Positions 40,950-44,862 of a stretch of DNA of 44,862 nt are shown here, in pieces. The first letter of the stretch is position 1. Every line of letters starts with the position of its first letter. The stretch is from Chara braunii (lineage: Eukaryota > Streptophyta > Charophyceae > Charales > Characeae): the NCBI GenBank assembly GCA_003427395.1, contig BFEA01000045.1, positions 3,062,865 to 3,107,726 on the forward strand, given 5' to 3'. The notes beneath the pieces are model-generated. The model saw nothing but the letters and a program-made list of their open reading frames with translations, was not told where the DNA came from and did not search any database. The translations under genes were made by a program, and so were the position numbers.

Positions 40950-41233
40950 CTGAAATACAAACCTGTATTCAGGCTCAGCATGAAACAGAAAATTACATGC
41001 AATACCGACTTGGAGTATTCTCACGCTAGGCCCTCAAAATCGCAAAATGGAAAAATCAACGGCCAGGTTGAGTCCTTGTAAAAGGAAGACTCGATCAATC
41101 TGCCCACTGATTTCGCAATTTTGCGATTTTGAGGACCTAGTGGGAGGATGCCCTCAGAACGGGAATACGTTAGTTAGTTTGACCTCGATCAGTTACGTGA
41201 TCTCAATCCTTTCAACTTGAGTTTGTTGAAGGT

Positions 41234-41320
41234 TAAGAGTCGTTGTATGCATGTCCAAAAAAAAGAGTCGTTGTATGCATGTCCAAAAAAAAGAGTCGTT
41301 GTATGCATGTCCAAAAAAGA
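41234..41320 (+). repeat. About 27-bp tandem repeat, three copies
   Basis: 'agagtcgttgtatgcatgtcc' plus an A run occurs three times in a row. It follows a segment where 'ctcaaaatcgcaaaatgg' (about 41033) and 'caattttgcgattttgag' (about 41117) form an inverted pair. Confidence 0.95.
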
Positions 41321-41551
41321 GGAAGAAAAAGAGAAATTGATGTCAGTGCGATGACTTGAATATGCACTAACAACTATGGATTAGGCTTTACACTCAGAGA
41401 ATACATCTTTGTAAAGTAGCACCACACCTGGCATGCCCATCATCGCCCTTCTGCCTATCTCTGTTTAATGTACCTCGGACGTCACAGAAGAGCTTCTTGA
41501 GAGAGAATGCACATGAAATATTGTAATTCAGAAATGAACACATTCACATTA

Positions 41552-41574
41552 GGGGGGGGGGGGGGGGGGGGGGG
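41552..41574 (+). repeat. Poly(G) run, 23 nt
   Basis: An uninterrupted G run followed by AGTGGGAGTGGGGAGG. It could form a G-quadruplex; its length is likely unreliable in the assembly. Confidence 0.95.
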
Positions 41575-42157
41575 AGTGGGAGTGGGGAGGAAGCTTCAAA
41601 CAAAGTAGCTTTTATTTGAAAAGACTGAATGTCGGTCGTCGAGTGTGACACGGATAGTCAAGTTGTCACAATTCATCTCAGTGCGATGTTTCATAATTTC
41701 AGCGCTTTTCTTTCATATTATCTGTTTTCTCTCCTTCTCCTGCCGCCTTCTGAACTTTTCTTGCTTGCTCTTCATGTTTGTGTGATTCGTGTGATCTCTT
41801 TGTCTCTCTCCGCTACTCCTTGCTTCATCGTCTTTTGTCACATGGGGTTTATGTCGTTATTCTCTAAACCTTAGCCAACTGTAACTGTTTTGCGTATCTG
41901 AGCCTCTTGGATCGCTTCTTCCCATCTATCTAGCCTTGAAAGTTTCACTGACAAGGCAAAACAAGTCAAAGATTGAGCTTCACCCTAAACGCTAACCATT
42001 CCATTCTTTTTTTCTGAGTCCATACTTGAGGCATACTCGCTCACACTAGGACTTGTTCGGCTTAGCTCTGGACGTGATTGCAGTCAGATTCATCCACGAC
42101 CGGCCATAATTGCACACAGATATATGTAGAAAAGTTACGGCGTGAATATGTCCTTAC

Positions 42158-42249
42158 CTGAGCCCAGCATTCACAATTTTCAACAAGTTGGCTAATGCTG
42201 CATTCCTCTTCAAAACTCGGAGCTCTACTTCTAGCAGGTTCTTCATTAT
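42158..42249 (-). CDS. Candidate internal exon, leucine-zipper-like helix
   Basis: On the minus strand GCTGAG precedes 42249 as a possible acceptor, and CTCAG/GTAAGG at 42158/42157 is a strong donor. In phase 0 it reads IMKNLLEVELRVLKRNAALA..., a Leu/Val-heptad helix. Phase agrees with the preceding exon at 43168-43326, which ends on a codon boundary. It leaves two bases at its donor. Confidence 0.45.
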
Positions 42250-42733
42250 CTCAGCTGATGAAATAACAAGCACTTTTCTGAACGTATCCATGTGCAATTA
42301 TGGCTAGATGCGACTTCTTAGCTATCACATGCCCACTGCCGTGGCATGCCATGTTGGCTCGCAAACCATGCCAGTCCATGGGACTTGCAAACGCCTATGG
42401 CAAAAGAGCGGATTTCGGTCCCGGCCCCAGGGGCAGATGTGTTCAGCAGTTCAGCAAACAAGAGCTGACGTGAATGCTCACATAATGGATGGACAAAAGT
42501 TCCCTGGAAAATTGGGGACTTCCGAATTCACTCTGCTCCGGGGGATTTCCATTTCGCGTCAACCAACTAGTGTTGCAGGCTAACGCAAAGCTTGTTATTG
42601 TCTTAGCCAAACACAAAGCATGTCATGAGATGAGTAAAATACTAAAATCCTATGTCCTTTTATGTTCTGTGTTTCCTTGCCCCAAACTTCCAAAGTGTGA
42701 GAGCACGACTACAAATAGAAGGTGAACATAACA

Positions 42734-42875
42734 ACAGCCGGCACACCCATGAACTGTTGAAATACAGACCCAAGTTTGAATCCATGTGAAATCAGATGAA
42801 CAGAATAACATACCTCTGGATTACCTGGGGACGTTCAGTTCAATGATGATATCTCAAGGCCGTCATCCTTTTTCT
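42734..42875 (+). mobile_element. tRNA-derived SINE, 5'-truncated copy
   Basis: It shares 'cacccatgaactgttgaaa.acaga', box B-like gtttgaatcc (42774-42783), 'gatgatatctcaaggccgt' and the T-rich end with the fuller copy at 43834-43985. Box A is lost. It ends at a (TA)n run. Confidence 0.6.
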
Positions 42876-42879
42876 TTAT

Positions 42880-43117
42880 ATATATATAATATATATATTG
42901 TCACATCACTACAAACTAAAAGAGCGCACTTTGCGGAACAAAGAATAAAAGCAAAAAACGGGCACAGTGATAACATGCAAAAATAAAAAGAAAAAGAAAA
43001 AACAAGGGCAGATTGAAACCATTAAATTTCTCATTCTTCTTTGAACTCCACCTCCACTGTGCCTCTCACGTGCAAGGCTCGCCACGTTGTATATATATAT
43101 ATATATTATATATATCG
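42880..43117. repeat. Two (TA)n microsatellites
   Basis: TA runs at about 42880-42899 and 43090-43117, with unrelated sequence between. Confidence 0.9.
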
Positions 43118-43167
43118 TCAAAAAATATACATATGTATAAACTTACTATAAAGGTGACCATTCTTAC

Positions 43168-43326
43168 CTCTTCAGCCAGGCTCTGCCCATCAGTGTCGAG
43201 TTCTCCCCGTGCCAGCTGCTCATTCTGTTTCTGTAAGCGGTGCAGTTCGCGCAGGAAATTTCTTTCTTTCTCTCTCATGTCTTGCTGGCTAAGCTCCATA
43301 AGCGCCACTGTGACTCTCATCTCACT
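43168..43326 (-). CDS. Candidate coiled-coil exon
   Basis: On the minus strand GATGGCAG precedes 43326, and GAAGAG/GTAAGAATGG gives a consensus donor at 43168/43167. It is exactly 53 codons in phase 0: SEMRVTVALMELSQQDMREK then ERNFLRELHRLQKQNEQLARGELDTDG.... This is a charged heptad-pattern helix typical of coiled coils. The protein family is not recognised. The pyrimidine tract before the acceptor is weak. It is probably part of a multi-exon minus-strand gene with the exons at 42158 and perhaps 43527 and 40390. Confidence 0.5.
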
Positions 43327-43526
43327 CTGCCATCCCAATACAAACCATGGAGTGAACACACACGCTTAACTCTTGGCAGTTGAATAAATTCCATACCCAT
43401 GTGGCTCTCATTCCAGCAATACAGTTCGCCAGCGTCCACACCCCCACTGCACCAGTATGTTTCTGTACACAGACTGGCCCTTTCTATATGATGAGCAAAC
43501 CAATGGCACACACCAGAACACTGACC

Positions 43527-43632
43527 CTCTCCACTGTATATGATGAGCACTGAGGAAGAAATTGTGGCCATTTCTAGGAGGCCAGTGCATTCGGCCCAGG
43601 GCAATCGAAGTTCCCACTCATCTGACTGCGAC
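43527..43632 (-). CDS. Candidate exon (SQSDEWELRLPWAEC)
   Basis: A strong 3' splice site on the minus strand (gaccgctccctctgcag) precedes 43632. The frame reads LSQSDEWELRLPWAECTGLL and stays open. A donor G/GTCAGT near 43527 is possible, but its phase does not join cleanly to the exon at 43326. The limits of this exon are uncertain. Confidence 0.35.
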
Positions 43633-43833
43633 AACTGCAGAGGGAGCGGTCAACAAACAAACAAATTGAAACAATGCAACACTTTGACCCCACAAAAAAA
43701 AAAAAACTGATAAGGGAAGGACGGAGGAGGATGAATAGATAGGTGTCTTGTGCAGCTTGTGCCTCATCCACCACGTACTCCTTGTCCAGCCTCTTAGCAC
43801 AATGCATGCTGTGACAAATGAGGATGAGACCAA

Positions 43834-43985
43834 TAGGCCTAGCTCAGTTGGTTCACCCACGAACTGTTGAAAGACAGACAGTTTGAATCCCAATCAACAC
43901 ACATGAGTAAATGACTCTGAACTTACCTGCGGACGGTCAGTTTGAAGATGATATCTCAAGGCCGTGGGCATTTTCTTCAGAAAAG
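43834..43985 (+). mobile_element. tRNA-derived SINE with pol III boxes
   Basis: TAGCTCAGTTGG at 43840-43851 is a perfect box A, and GTTTGAATCC at 43881-43890 is a near-perfect box B at tRNA-like spacing. The body continues to 'gatgatatctcaaggccgt' and a T/C-rich end. A second, truncated copy is at 42734-42875. It does not fold as a complete tRNA, so a SINE rather than a tRNA gene. Confidence 0.65.
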
Positions 43986-44862
43986 AAAAGCAAAAAAAAG
44001 TTAAAAAAACAAAGTGCGATCGAGGATAATGCAGAGGTGGTGGTGGAGTGGTGGGTCAGAAGGATGACCATTGACCGCAGTCCTGCCACACAATGACCAA
44101 GGCACCAAGAGAAGAATAGCATGACCACAAAGAAGTATGGAGGAAGAGGAACACACGTATTGCAGTCGCTTGACTGCAACCTATCTTCTCCTCCTCCGTA
44201 CAATGCTCGTGATGCTAGCAGCAATGGGACTGAGGGCAAGGAGGAGAGCCAAGTAGAATCTATGAGAAACAAGAGAACTACCGTAGGGGGTAATGGGCAA
44301 GCAGTACGACATAGAGGGGCGAGGAAGAGACAAAAGAGTGGTAGGACAAACAGGAGGAATAGGAGAAGCATGACGAGGATAGAAGTGCTGGCTATGCTAT
44401 TGACTCTGCACCTCTCTGAAAATATTTGTGTTAATATGCAATGACGATGAGTAACAGATATTAATTGAAGTCTCAAATCAGGAAAACAAATTCAAAACAA
44501 GAAGATTGAGCAGTGATTTAGCTATAGACATTGCAGACTTTTTTTTTTTGCCATTGCAGTTATTAAAGAAGAAGAATATTGATTAGGATTCAGGAAAAAT
44601 TTTCAAAAAATTCTTCTTCTTGCAAGGAAAATAAGCAACAGCGAGATGCCAATTCCAGATCACACCATCATGCAATGAGCCCAGACGTGATGATACTCGT
44701 CAACATTACCAGTCCCTATGATTATCGATCTGCTGATGAAATGACAAACAATCGTAATATGTGTGATGATAGAATGAGGTGAGAATCATACACAGACGAA
44801 GGAGGAGAGAGGGAGAATAGACAAAGGAGAGAGAAGAAGACAACAGCCCACTTCTACTTCGG
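43986..44862. other. No feature supported
   Basis: Ordinary, AT-moderate sequence with several open but unremarkable frames on both strands. It is probably intron or intergenic DNA of the minus-strand candidate gene. Confidence 0.3.

Noticed and set aside
43834-43905. tRNA gene
   Set aside because: Box A and box B are present, but the acceptor, anticodon and T arms do not pair as a tRNA; a SINE head fits better.

Overview
The window looks like nuclear DNA of a streptophyte, most plausibly a charophyte alga or an early-diverging land plant. This is inference. It rests on a plant-style Ty3/gypsy retrotransposon of giant size, a DNMT3-type cytosine methyltransferase fragment, tRNA-derived SINEs, spliced exons, long GAA/GA microsatellites and a 100-N scaffold gap. 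No bacterial operon, RNA operon or CRISPR array is visible.

Layout, left to right. 1-4873 is a very long LTR-like unit: satellite monomers, a purine tract, about 3 kb rich in perfect short hairpins, a 26-bp minisatellite, and a terminal TGTCGGGA end (minus strand). 4874-16411 is the interior of a Ty3/gypsy element read on the minus strand. Going with its transcription the order is gag, protease, reverse transcriptase, RNase H, integrase, an acidic ORF with SUMO-interacting-motif-like sites, a repeat-rich 3' region, a cytosine DNA methyltransferase remnant, a hairpin plus polypurine tract, and the LTR. 16893-17695 is an extra ORF (unit A) upstream of gag. 17845-22456 is a second copy of the long LTR. 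22985-26541 holds four more relatives of unit A (B, C, D, E), all on the minus strand; only C is a clean open frame. 26855-27480 looks like a decayed gag-type zinc-knuckle region. 29370-30750 holds a (GA)n tract and a ~53-bp minisatellite interrupted by a 401-bp element with terminal inverted repeats. 31530-34060 is a 91-bp satellite array containing the gap. It leads into the third long-LTR copy, which ends at 38223 and carries an internal inversion of about 1.25 kb. From 38224 the character changes to ordinary genic DNA with candidate exons and two SINE copies.

How it fits together: three co-oriented long LTRs enclose two interiors, one with gag-pol and one with the A-type paralog array but no recognisable pol. 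The gag-pol copy is dead: several in-frame stops, mostly TGA, frameshifts, a deletion in the RT, and a Trp in place of Ser/Thr in the protease active site. The most notable content is (1) the methyltransferase remnant carried between pol and the 3' LTR, bracketed by two copies of a hairpin-plus-polypurine signal, (2) an unrecognised five-member protein family tied to this element, and (3) hairpins in the LTR whose paired bases change together between copies.
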